Shown here piece by piece: positions 1 to 6,505 of a stretch of 10,361 bases of DNA. This DNA is from Hyphomicrobiales bacterium. GTDB taxonomy: Bacteria > Pseudomonadota > Alphaproteobacteria > Rhizobiales > Xanthobacteraceae. Both the position numbers and the translations under genes were made by a program. How positions within the stretch are numbered: position 1 is the first letter of the stretch; every line of letters begins with the position of its first letter. Under the pieces are notes generated by a model that ran no database searches, was not told where the DNA came from, and saw only the letters and a program-made list of their open reading frames with translations. The DNA is taken from the NCBI GenBank assembly GCA_016210825.1, contig JACQTM010000340.1, positions 1 through 10,361 of the forward strand, given 5' to 3'.

Positions 1-80
1 GCCAACGGGTCCGCGCCAACGGGTCGGCGCAAAGCGCCGCCCGATGACAAGCTCCGCGCGGCCCGATGGTAAACTCCGCG
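1..80. repeat. Short tandem intergenic repeats with hairpin
   Basis: Two repeat types sit side by side beyond the 3' end of ppx. An 11-nt unit (GCCAACGGGTC) occurs at 1-11 and 15-25. A 19-nt unit starting CCCGATG and ending CTCCGCG occurs at 40-58 and 62-80, with a 22-nt period and three differences, all transitions. Between them CGGCGC-AAA-GCGCCG (25-39) forms a perfect 6-bp stem. There is no T-run on either side, so it does not look like an intrinsic terminator. From memory, similar CCATCGGGC/GACCCGTTGGC intergenic modules are dispersed in Bradyrhizobium-type genomes; that link is not tested here. The element may extend left of the window. I see no coding potential in 1-105. Confidence 0.7.
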
Positions 81-105
81 AGGGCCTCAAAGGATGACGG
101 TCAAT

Positions 106-1767
106 TCACTCCGTCACAATCACTGGTTCGCGGCCGATCAGGCGCGCGAGCTGCTTGAGACGGCTGAACAGCCGCTCGCCGGCGAGCGCCGCGTAAGGCG
201 ACTGCAATCGCAACACCAGCTTGCTCTTCTCGACCCGCATCGGCGTTTTCGGCAGCACGCGCGGCATCGCGGCGGAGACGAGATAGGCGACGCGCATCGC
301 GGCGCCAAGCACGCGCGCGCGGTCGAGGATGCGTGTCGAAGCGAGTTCGCGCAGGCGTGGCGAGAGTTCGTCGTCGGCGACAAGACCCATGTGGCGAAAA
401 AAGACGGAGAGTGCGAGGAAAGCGCGGCCGTGATGTCCGAGCGCGACAAAGCCGGCATGCGCGATGATGTTCAGCGATTGCTCGCCGCGATAGTCCGGAT
501 GCGCGCGCCAGCCGATATCGGCCAGAAGGCACGCCGCATGCCGTAGACGCTTCTCGTTCGCTTCTTCTTCGATCCCCGACGAGGTCATGAAGCGATCGGT
601 CCAATCGATCAATTCCTCGCCGTGCTGCGGCGAACGCGAGCGCAAGACGTTGAGGTCCTGCGCCGCCGCGATCAACGGGTCCTGTTTGCGTGTCTTGGCG
701 TCGAGTAGCGAATAGAGCAAACCTTCGCGCACGCCAAGCACCGAGAGGACGATGTCCTTCGGTTCCGCAATACGCACGATGTGCTCAAGGACAAGCGCGG
801 CATATCCCAGCAATGGACGCCGCGCATCGTTGACGACTTCAATGCGTGACAGCGTCTCCGGATCGACGCGGTGGACGAGCCGTGAAAATTCGAGCGCGTC
901 CTTGGCGCGGATGACGTAGCCGTGCATCACGTGCAGCGGGTAGCCGGTCTGCCACATGTGCAAGCGGGCGAGCGCGCGCCACGTGCCGCCGACCGCGTAG
1001 AAGCTTCGCCCGCGGCAGCCCTTGAGCATCGGCACATTTTCGAGCGCGTCTTCGACGATCTTCTCGGCCTTCTTCAACGACTTCGACGACAGATCCGCCA
1101 GCGCGAGACCGCCGAGTGGTAAGGTGACACCGGGTTTGATCCGTGTGTCGTAAATATCGGACAGCTCAATCGAGCCGCCGCCGAGATCGCCGACAATGCC
1201 GTCCGGACGGTACATGCCGGATATAACGCCAAGCGCGGAAAGCTGCGCCTCGCGTTTTCCGGACAGCACCTCGATTCTGGTGCGGCAAATGCGCTCGGCC
1301 CGAGTAATGAAAGCCGCACCGTTCTTCGCATCGCGGCAAGCTGCGGTGGCAAGCCCGAGCACGCGCTTGACGCGCATCAGATCGCAAAGCGCACGAAATC
1401 GCGCCAGCGCGTCGACTGCCTTGGCGATGGCGTCGTCAGCAAGGAGCCGCTTGGATTGCACCTCGCGCCCCAGTCCCGCCAGCACCTTTTCGTTGAAGAT
1501 CGGCGTCGGACTACGCGTCAGTCCCTCATAGACGACGAGGCGCACGGAGTTCGATCCGATATCGACGACTGCGATCGGCGGGCCGTGATCGAGCCGCCCC
1601 TGCGCGATCCCTGCGGGCGCGGACTTGCGGGCGGATTTCAAAGCGGGGGTATTTTTCAGTTTTGGCTTTGACGTCGGCCGATGGGCGCTTGCGCGCGCAC
1701 GCTTAACCGCGGTCTTGGCGGCGCGGGAGACGGCGTGGCGAAGAGTCGTCTTTGAGGGATTTTCCAC
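106..1767 (-). CDS. ppx: Exopolyphosphatase (Ppx/GppA family)
   Basis: This enzyme releases orthophosphate from the ends of polyphosphate in the cytoplasm, and members of the family can also hydrolyse pppGpp. The 553-residue product has the actin-like ATPase fold signatures. The first phosphate-binding loop is VVDIGSNSVRLVVYE (67-81), the SGKREA segment lies at 169-174 with the conserved Glu at 173, and the second phosphate loop is GDLGGGSIEL (193-202). Further motifs are AVGGTWRALARL (258-269) and SVLGVREGLLY (342-352). A C-terminal HD-like helical region contains LRHAACLLADIGW (about 408-420). The first ~62 residues are a Lys/Arg/Ala/Pro-rich, probably disordered extension not needed for the fold. 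The start is GTG at 1767 with only a weak ribosome site; the only later start codon before the core is TTG at 1641, which also lacks one. The gene overlaps the end of ppk1 by 65 nt, so the two are probably translationally coupled. The family is certain. Preference for polyP over pppGpp is inferred from the ppk1 neighbour. Confidence 0.93.
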   Translation of the reverse strand: MENPSKTTLRHAVSRAAKTAVKRARASAHRPTSKPKLKNTPALKSARKSAPAGIAQGRLDHGPPIAVVDIGSNSVRLVVYEGLTRSPTPIFNEKVLAGLGREVQSKRLLADDAIAKAVDALARFRALCDLMRVKRVLGLATAACRDAKNGAAFITRAERICRTRIEVLSGKREAQLSALGVISGMYRPDGIVGDLGGGSIELSDIYDTRIKPGVTLPLGGLALADLSSKSLKKAEKIVEDALENVPMLKGCRGRSFYAVGGTWRALARLHMWQTGYPLHVMHGYVIRAKDALEFSRLVHRVDPETLSRIEVVNDARRPLLGYAALVLEHIVRIAEPKDIVLSVLGVREGLLYSLLDAKTRKQDPLIAAAQDLNVLRSRSPQHGEELIDWTDRFMTSSGIEEEANEKRLRHAACLLADIGWRAHPDYRGEQSLNIIAHAGFVALGHHGRAFLALSVFFRHMGLVADDELSPRLRELASTRILDRARVLGAAMRVAYLVSAAMPRVLPKTPMRVEKSKLVLRLQSPYAALAGERLFSRLKQLARLIGREPVIVTE

Positions 1768-3928
1768 GGCCTGACAGGCTCGGATTGGTCATGAAGTATT
1801 TTTGGGCATTGAACGATTCGTCACCTTTGCCGGGCTTTATGCGCATCGCCGTGCCATCGGGCAAGACCTTCCAGCTCTGCTCGTTGTCGGCGAAGTTGAC
1901 AACCATGATTTGGTCGAGAACCTGCTCGTGGACTGTCGGGTTGAGGATCGGGCAAATGACTTCGACGCGACGGTCGAGATTTCGCGGCATCATGTCGGCG
2001 GAGGAGATATAGACCGCAGCCTTAGGGTGCGGCAGCCCATATCCGGCACCGAAGCAATAGATTCGGCTGTGTTCGAGGAAGCGGCCGACGATGGATTTAA
2101 CGCGGATATTGTCCGACAAACCGCGTACGCCTGGCCGCAGGCAGCAGATGCCGCGAACGACAAGATCGACCGCAACGCCGGCGCCGGAGGCTTCATAGAG
2201 CAGGTCGATTACCTCAGAATCGACCAGCGCATTCATCTTCATCCAGATCGCCGCCGGCCGGCCGGACTTCGCGTAGTCGATTTCCTTGCGAATATGCTCG
2301 CGGATGCGCCGCCGCAGTGTCGTCGGCGACACCGCCATGGCTTCGATCTCCGCAGGCTCGGCATAGCCAGTGACGAAATTGAAGATGCGCGCCACATCGC
2401 GCGCGATCACCGGATCGGCGGTGAAGAACGACAAGTCCGTATAGATGCGCGCCGTGATCGGATGATAATTTCCGGTCGCCACGTGCACGTAGGACGCCAG
2501 CGCCCCACCCTCGCGACGCACCACAAGCGACAATTTCGCGTGGGTCTTGAGTTCGATAAAGCCGTACACCACCTGCGCGCCCGCGCGCTCAAGATCGCGC
2601 GCCCAGCGAATATTGGCCTCCTCGTCGAAGCGCGCTTTCAACTCGACAAGCGCGGTGACTGATTTTCCGGCCTCGGCGGCTTCCGCCAGCGCCCGTACGA
2701 TCGGGGATTCCGACGAAGTGCGGTACAGCGTCTGCTTGATGGCGATCACGTCGGGGTCGCGCGCCGCCTGTTGGACAAACTGCACGACGACGTCAAACGA
2801 TTCGTAAGGATGATGGACGATCAGGTCCTTCTGCCTAATCGCGGCGAAACAATCGCCGCCGTGATCGCGGATGCGCTCGGGGAAGCGCGGGTTATACGGC
2901 ACAAACAACAGATCCGGCCGGTCGAGCGCCACCAATTCTTTCAACTCGACAAGCGCGAGCATGCCGTTGACGAGAAAGACCTCATCGTCGGCAACGCCGA
3001 GTGCGCGCTGCACGAACAGCCGCAGCTCCGAGGGCGTCGCCTCCTCGATCTCAAGCCGAATCACGGAGCCGCGCCGGCGGCGCTTGAGTACGCTCTCGAA
3101 TTGCCGCACCAGGTCCTCAGCTTCTTCCTCGATTTCAATTTCCGAATCGCGGATGACTCGGAATGCGCCCTGACCTTTGACCGTGTAGCCGGGAAACAAG
3201 CGGCCAATGAACAGACTGGCAACCAGTTCGAGCGTCATCACCCGTGTGACGCCGCCTTCACCCGCTTTGCTCGGCAGGATGACGAAGCGCTCGACCTTCT
3301 GCGGCACGCGGATCAGCGCGTTCATCCCCTTGCCGTCGCTCATCCGTGTGAGCTGAAAGGCGATCGAAAATCCGAGATTGGGGATGAACGGAAATGGATG
3401 CGCCGGATCGATCGCGAGCGGGGTGAGCACCGGAAAGATGTGGCGGAGGAAATGATCCTCAAGCCAGAGGCGATCCTGCTTACCGATATCGGGAGCCTCG
3501 ATCAGCGCGATGCCGTGCGCGGCTAGCGACGTACGCAGTTCGCGCCAGCGCGTTTGCTGATCGCTCGCCAGCACCGAGACAACTTCGGCAATGCGCGCAA
3601 GCTGTTCCAGCGGCGTGAGGCCGTCCGGGCTCTTGTCGGCGATGCCGGCGCGGACCTGGCCCTTGAGCGCGGCGACGCGGACCATGAAGAATTCGTCGAG
3701 GTTGTTGGCGGAAATCGATAAAAACCGCAGGCGTTCGAGGAGCGGATGGCTCTCGTTTACGGATTCATCAAGTACGCGGCGGTTGAAATGCAGCCACGAC
3801 AATTCGCGGTTGATAAAGCGATCGGACAGGCTGGAGAGGTCCAAAGCCGGCGCGGCCGGCGCCGCGCTTGGCACCGCGCTTGGGGCCGTTTCAGCTGGCA
3901 GGACAAAGGCTTCGCTGCGATCCGCCAT
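1703..3928 (-). CDS. ppk: Polyphosphate kinase 1
   Basis: This enzyme reversibly transfers the gamma phosphate of ATP onto growing polyphosphate chains. At 741 residues it is slightly longer than typical PPK1, because of an Ala/Pro-rich N-terminus (about 10-30) and a basic C-terminal tail (about 718-741). The N-terminal domain begins at DRFINRELSWLHFNRRVLDE (36-55), followed by SISANNLDEFFMVR (71-84). The catalytic core contains AIKQTLYRTS (396-405) and the autophosphorylated histidine in KTHAKL (H463). A second catalytic histidine lies in VHVATGNYHP (H482); the 19-residue spacing equals that of H435/H454 in the E. coli enzyme. A third conserved histidine is in FLEHSRIY (H620), corresponding to E. 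coli H592. The ATG at 3928 is the only start before the conserved domain, and its ribosome site is weak (GGA at -7). The gene lies 84 nt downstream of hdaA, and its last 65 nt overlap ppx. A PHO-box-like site lies 42-59 nt upstream of the start. Confidence 0.97.
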   Translation of the reverse strand: MADRSEAFVLPAETAPSAVPSAAPAAPALDLSSLSDRFINRELSWLHFNRRVLDESVNESHPLLERLRFLSISANNLDEFFMVRVAALKGQVRAGIADKSPDGLTPLEQLARIAEVVSVLASDQQTRWRELRTSLAAHGIALIEAPDIGKQDRLWLEDHFLRHIFPVLTPLAIDPAHPFPFIPNLGFSIAFQLTRMSDGKGMNALIRVPQKVERFVILPSKAGEGGVTRVMTLELVASLFIGRLFPGYTVKGQGAFRVIRDSEIEIEEEAEDLVRQFESVLKRRRRGSVIRLEIEEATPSELRLFVQRALGVADDEVFLVNGMLALVELKELVALDRPDLLFVPYNPRFPERIRDHGGDCFAAIRQKDLIVHHPYESFDVVVQFVQQAARDPDVIAIKQTLYRTSSESPIVRALAEAAEAGKSVTALVELKARFDEEANIRWARDLERAGAQVVYGFIELKTHAKLSLVVRREGGALASYVHVATGNYHPITARIYTDLSFFTADPVIARDVARIFNFVTGYAEPAEIEAMAVSPTTLRRRIREHIRKEIDYAKSGRPAAIWMKMNALVDSEVIDLLYEASGAGVAVDLVVRGICCLRPGVRGLSDNIRVKSIVGRFLEHSRIYCFGAGYGLPHPKAAVYISSADMMPRNLDRRVEVICPILNPTVHEQVLDQIMVVNFADNEQSWKVLPDGTAMRIKPGKGDESFNAQKYFMTNPSLSGRGKSLKDDSSPRRLPRRQDRG

Positions 3929-3969
3929 GGCGTCCGGTGATTGTAAAGGTCAAATGGTGGCCGTCCATC

Positions 3970-3987
3970 GTGACGGTTCAATGACAT
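3970..3987 (-). promoter_or_regulatory. PHO-box-like site upstream of ppk
   Basis: On the minus strand this reads ATGTCAT-TGAA-CCGTCAC: two heptamers separated by 4 nt, giving the 11-bp period of PhoB sites. By my count it agrees at 14 of 18 positions with the E. coli consensus CTGTCAT-A(A/T)A(T/A)-CTGTCA(C/T). It faces ppk1 from the 84-nt hdaA-ppk1 gap, and PhoB control of ppk is known in several bacteria. The weak point is the -10 element. The hexamer at the usual distance (ACCATT, 3953-3958) is poor, while the better hexamer TACAAT (3940-3945) lies too far from the box and too close to the start codon. This is a candidate only. Confidence 0.45.
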
Positions 3988-4012
3988 GATCACAGGGCAT
4001 TCCATCCCTGCG

Positions 4013-4696
4013 TCAAGGGACACGGTCGCGTAACATATCCACAGCCAATGCCCGGTTAACGGGGCGCTTCTCGCGCAATGCCGCCCGGTCGAGTTCCGCC
4101 ACCGCCTCGCGCGCCGCTGGAAAAGTCCGCTCGATCCGGCTTGCCAGATAGGAAATCAGGCTTTCCTCGACCGTCAGCTGCCGGTCGGCGAACAATTTAA
4201 CGAGAACGGCGCGCAGCAGCGCGTCGTCTGGCGGTTGCAGCGTTACCACCGGCAAGGCACGCAGCCGCGAGGCGAGATCCGCCGTTGCGACCGTCCAGCC
4301 CGCAGGTGCGCTACGCGCAGTGAAGAGGAGATAAGCGCCCTCCTCGCGCGCAAGATTGAGCAGATGAAACAGCGCGTGCTCGTCGAACCGGTTCTCGGCC
4401 AGATCCTCGACCACGAGCGCGCCGGTCGCGAACGCCGCCGGCAAGCTTGTCGCTTCGAGTGCGCGCGCGGAGATAAACCGTGCGCCCGCCTGTGTGGCCC
4501 AGATCGCGGCAAGATGGCTCTTGCCGGAGCCGCGCGCGCCAACGAGCACAACTGTGCGCGACGGCCAATCCGGCCAGCGATCGACAAGCGCGAGCGCGCC
4601 TGCGTTTGCCGGCCCTTCGAGAAAGTCGTCGCGGGCAAAGCTTTCGCTGTGACCGAGCGCAAGCGCAAGCTGACGCGGGCTCGCGATGCTGCCCAT
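4013..4696 (-). CDS. hdaA: DnaA-related AAA+ regulator HdaA
   Basis: Hda-type proteins work with the DNA-loaded beta clamp to stimulate hydrolysis of DnaA-bound ATP, preventing re-initiation of chromosome replication. In Caulobacter the orthologue is HdaA. The 227-residue product opens with a clamp-binding motif, QLALAL (9-14), followed by the family's DDFLEG (23-28). Walker A is GARGSGKS (53-60). Walker B is LVVEDL (94-99), with ED in place of the DD of DnaA. Sensor I lies around YLLFTARSAP (122-131), the SRL box with the probable arginine finger is at R144, and a sensor II-type Arg lies in FPAAREAV (R196). There is no DnaA domain IV, so it is not DnaA. The frame stays open far upstream inside the transporter gene, but the ATG at 4696 puts the clamp motif at its usual N-terminal place. 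It follows the transporter's TGA by 2 nt, so the two are coupled. The 84 nt to ppk1 allow a separate promoter there. Confidence 0.9.
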   Translation of the reverse strand: MGSIASPRQLALALGHSESFARDDFLEGPANAGALALVDRWPDWPSRTVVLVGARGSGKSHLAAIWATQAGARFISARALEATSLPAAFATGALVVEDLAENRFDEHALFHLLNLAREEGAYLLFTARSAPAGWTVATADLASRLRALPVVTLQPPDDALLRAVLVKLFADRQLTVEESLISYLASRIERTFPAAREAVAELDRAALREKRPVNRALAVDMLRDRVP

Positions 4697-4698
4697 GG

Positions 4699-5817
4699 TC
4701 AGTCGATGCCGCTGCCGGTGTAATAGGAACTCGCAAGATATTGCCGCAGCCCGAAGCGCGTGAGCACGCCGATTGCTGCGGCGACTGGAATAGCGACGAG
4801 CAGACCGACGAAGCCGAACAGATAGCCGAAGGCGAGCAGCGAGAACATCAGCCACACCGGATGCAGCCCGATGGTCTTGCCGACCAGATAAGGCTGCAGC
4901 ACGTTGCCCTCGACCGCTTGGCCAAACGCGAATATGCCGACAACAGCCAGGACCGGCCAAAAGCTCGGCCAGAATTGCGCGAGCGCGATCCCGGTTGCGA
5001 CGATGAGACCGACGATCGTGCCGATATAGGGAATGAAACTGAGGATGCCGGCGCCAAGTCCAATCAACAAGCCGAAGTTCACACCGACAATGATCAACCC
5101 CAAGGCATAAAAGACACCGAGGATGACGCAGACCAGCGCCTGGCCGCGCACGAAGCCTGAAACCGCGTCGTCGATCTCGCGCGCGAGGCGGCGCACCGTG
5201 ACGCGATGCTGCAGCGGTGTCCAGCTGTCCACGGCGCCGACCATGCGGTCCCAATCGACCAGCAGGTAGAAGGTGACCACCGGCGTGATGACGAGCAGCG
5301 AGATCAACGACACCAGCGCCTTGCCGCCGGACCACAGAGACTTGAGGAAGCTTGCGAGGTAGCCGGCGCCTTGCGTCACCAGTGTTCCCACCGACTTACT
5401 GGCGTCGGGCAGTTTTTCGTCGACGAGCTTGGTCAGCCATGGCCGGTTTGAATCGGCAAGCAAGGCTTGAAGCTGTTGCACGTAGCCTGGCATACGCTCG
5501 ATGAAGGCGGCGATCTGGTCGCCAAGGATGGGCGCGATCAGCGTCACGGCGAGAATGAAGGCGATGATCACGATCGCAATAACGCTAAGTGCCGCGACCG
5601 CGCGCGGCACACCGCGGCCTTGCAACCGCCGCACCAGCGGATCGAACAGATAGGCGAGCGCCATGCCGGCGACGAAGGGCAGCAGGATTTCGGAAAACAC
5701 CCAGAGGAACGCAATGAAAGCCGCGAGTGCTGCGATCCAGAAGATCACCTGCCGCCGTAATGTCGCAGCGCCGGTGGGATCACCCTTAACCGGACTGAAT
5801 TTCGGATTCACAGCCAT
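4699..5817 (-). CDS. AI-2E family (PerM/YdiK-like) membrane transporter
   Basis: This is a 372-residue polytopic inner-membrane protein of the AI-2E exporter/PerM family. The hydrophobic segments lie roughly at 24-40, 43-58, 73-96, 168-188, 227-247, 248-283 (two segments), 285-300 and 319-352. A soluble loop at about 97-165 has the amphipathic character usual for the family. Family signatures are GFVRGQ (221-226), ILSFIPYIGTIVG (258-270), EGNVLQPYLVGKTIGLHP (303-320) and FGFVGLLVAIPVAA (334-347). The substrate is unknown. Autoinducer-2 export is established for only some members, and others have been linked to Na+/H+ exchange, so the name does not define a function here. I chose the ATG at 5817 over one 54 nt upstream. 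It lies 4 nt past the stop of the phosphatidyltransferase gene, has AGGA about 10 nt upstream, and avoids a 50-nt overlap. The order phosphatidyltransferase - PerM - HdaA is, from memory, common in alphaproteobacteria. Confidence 0.9.
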   Translation of the reverse strand: MAVNPKFSPVKGDPTGAATLRRQVIFWIAALAAFIAFLWVFSEILLPFVAGMALAYLFDPLVRRLQGRGVPRAVAALSVIAIVIIAFILAVTLIAPILGDQIAAFIERMPGYVQQLQALLADSNRPWLTKLVDEKLPDASKSVGTLVTQGAGYLASFLKSLWSGGKALVSLISLLVITPVVTFYLLVDWDRMVGAVDSWTPLQHRVTVRRLAREIDDAVSGFVRGQALVCVILGVFYALGLIIVGVNFGLLIGLGAGILSFIPYIGTIVGLIVATGIALAQFWPSFWPVLAVVGIFAFGQAVEGNVLQPYLVGKTIGLHPVWLMFSLLAFGYLFGFVGLLVAIPVAAAIGVLTRFGLRQYLASSYYTGSGID

Positions 5818-5821
5818 TGTG

Positions 5822-6367
5822 TCACCGTCCTGAACCCGTGGAATTGATGTGACGTACCCATTCGCCGACATAGAAGCCGATCGAGAGCAAGGTCAAGGCC
5901 GCGACCAGCGCCATCAGTACATCCATCGCTAGTCTGGCGTCGAACTTAAAGCCGAGCGCCGCGAGCACGAGGCAAGCAAAAACGATCTGCGCCACGGTAT
6001 TGGCCTTCGAAACCGGCAGCGGCTTGACCTGCATCGGCTTGCCCATGAGCCAGGACAGCATCACGGCGCCAACGATCATGATGTCGCGCGAGACGACGAG
6101 AATGACGAGCCAGCGCGGAATGGCGCCGGTGATGCCAAGCGAGACGTAGATCGAAACGATCAGTACCTTGTCAGCCAGAGGGTCCAGATAGGCGCCAAGC
6201 TCGCTCTGCATGTGGAAACGCTTGGCGAGGAAGCCGTCCACCGCGTCACTCACCCCCGCCGCGAGAAAAAGGATAAACGCAATCAGCATCTCCCCCGACG
6301 TGATCGCCCAGACCACGACCGGTACAAGAAGGATGCGAGCAAGCGTGATGAGATTAGGGATACTCAA
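5822..6367 (-). CDS. CDP-alcohol phosphatidyltransferase (PgsA-like)
   Basis: This integral membrane enzyme joins a CDP-linked lipid to an alcohol. The likely reaction is CDP-diacylglycerol plus glycerol 3-phosphate giving phosphatidylglycerol phosphate, as for PgsA. The signature D-x2-D-G-x2-A-(K/R)-x8-G-x3-D-x3-D is complete, running from SDAVDGFLAKRF to GAYLDPLADK, with all four metal-binding aspartates present. Hydrophobic helices flank it, and the N-terminus SIPNLITLARILLVP is the usual PgsA start. The start is uncertain. I favour TTG at 6367, which has GGGG 5 nt upstream and puts the conserved IPN directly at the N-terminus (181 residues). The frame also allows GTG at 6382 and TTG at 6436 (204 residues, with an Ala/Pro-rich lead-in and no ribosome site). 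A -10-like sequence inside the longer version also argues for the short one. Many genomes carry a second pgsA, so the head-group alcohol is inferred. It heads the minus-strand cluster and is divergent from purM. Confidence 0.85.
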   Translation of the reverse strand: MSIPNLITLARILLVPVVVWAITSGEMLIAFILFLAAGVSDAVDGFLAKRFHMQSELGAYLDPLADKVLIVSIYVSLGITGAIPRWLVILVVSRDIMIVGAVMLSWLMGKPMQVKPLPVSKANTVAQIVFACLVLAALGFKFDARLAMDVLMALVAALTLLSIGFYVGEWVRHINSTGSGR

Positions 6368-6422
6368 ACGACGCCCCGGCACGGACGGCGCGCCGGCGGG
6401 AGCCGGCGCACGCGAAGTCGCC

Positions 6423-6430
6423 AGTATAAG
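6423..6430. promoter_or_regulatory. Possible overlapping divergent -10 elements
   Basis: The sequence AGTATAAG gives a -10-like hexamer on each strand: TATACT on the minus strand (6428-6423) towards the phosphatidyltransferase, and TATAAG on the plus strand (6425-6430) towards purM. Each matches TATAAT at five of six positions. On the minus strand a TTGCGC lies 19 nt upstream (6453-6448), which is a long spacer. On the plus strand I see no convincing -35. If the minus-strand element works, transcription would start near 6416, inside the longest version of the phosphatidyltransferase frame. Confidence 0.25.
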
Positions 6431-6440
6431 GGCCAACGAG

Positions 6441-6456
6441 GCATTGCGCGCAATGC
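6441..6456. promoter_or_regulatory. 16-bp perfect palindrome between divergent genes
   Basis: GCATTGCGCGCAATGC is a perfect 16-bp dyad with no central spacer, located between the phosphatidyltransferase and purM starts. The lack of a loop suits a dimeric DNA-binding protein better than an RNA hairpin. Its left half overlaps the TTGCGC sequences that could act as a -35 on either strand. I do not recognise the binding protein. A chance palindrome in GC-rich DNA cannot be excluded. Confidence 0.4.
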
Positions 6457-6466
6457 GATTCCACCG

Positions 6467-6493
6467 TAACCACGCCGCTGGCAGGTGTGGTTA
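6467..6493 (+). other. Leader hairpin abutting the purM ribosome site
   Basis: TAACCACGCC (6467-6476) pairs with GGTGTGGTTA (6484-6493) over ten base pairs, one of them G-U, around a 7-nt loop. The last paired base is the first A of the purM Shine-Dalgarno AAGGG (6493-6497). The structure could affect ribosome access, but this is inferred from position alone. It does not resemble a purine riboswitch. Confidence 0.4.
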
Positions 6494-6505
6494 AGGGCGC
6501 AATAT

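Noticed and set aside
25..39. Hairpin CGGCGC-AAA-GCGCCG as the ppx terminator
   Set aside because: No U-tract follows on the minus strand. It is better explained as part of the repeat element.
1802..2662. Plus-strand open frame of 286 codons
   Set aside because: It lies entirely antisense to the catalytic part of ppk1. Its translation shows no family motif and it has no ribosome site; GC-rich codons keep the antisense frame open.
2771..3526. Plus-strand open frame of 251 codons
   Set aside because: It is antisense to the N-terminal half of ppk1, has a His/Arg/Asp-rich composition typical of shadow frames, and shows no recognisable domain.
3940..3945. TACAAT as the ppk -10 element
   Set aside because: It is 24 nt from the PHO-box candidate and would start transcription about 5 nt before the ATG, so it does not fit a PhoB-type promoter. 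It is not listed as a feature.
4697..5335. Upstream extension of the hdaA frame into the transporter gene
   Set aside because: This stretch is Arg/Ala-rich shadow sequence of the transporter gene. The Hda family begins right at the clamp motif, matching ATG at 4696.
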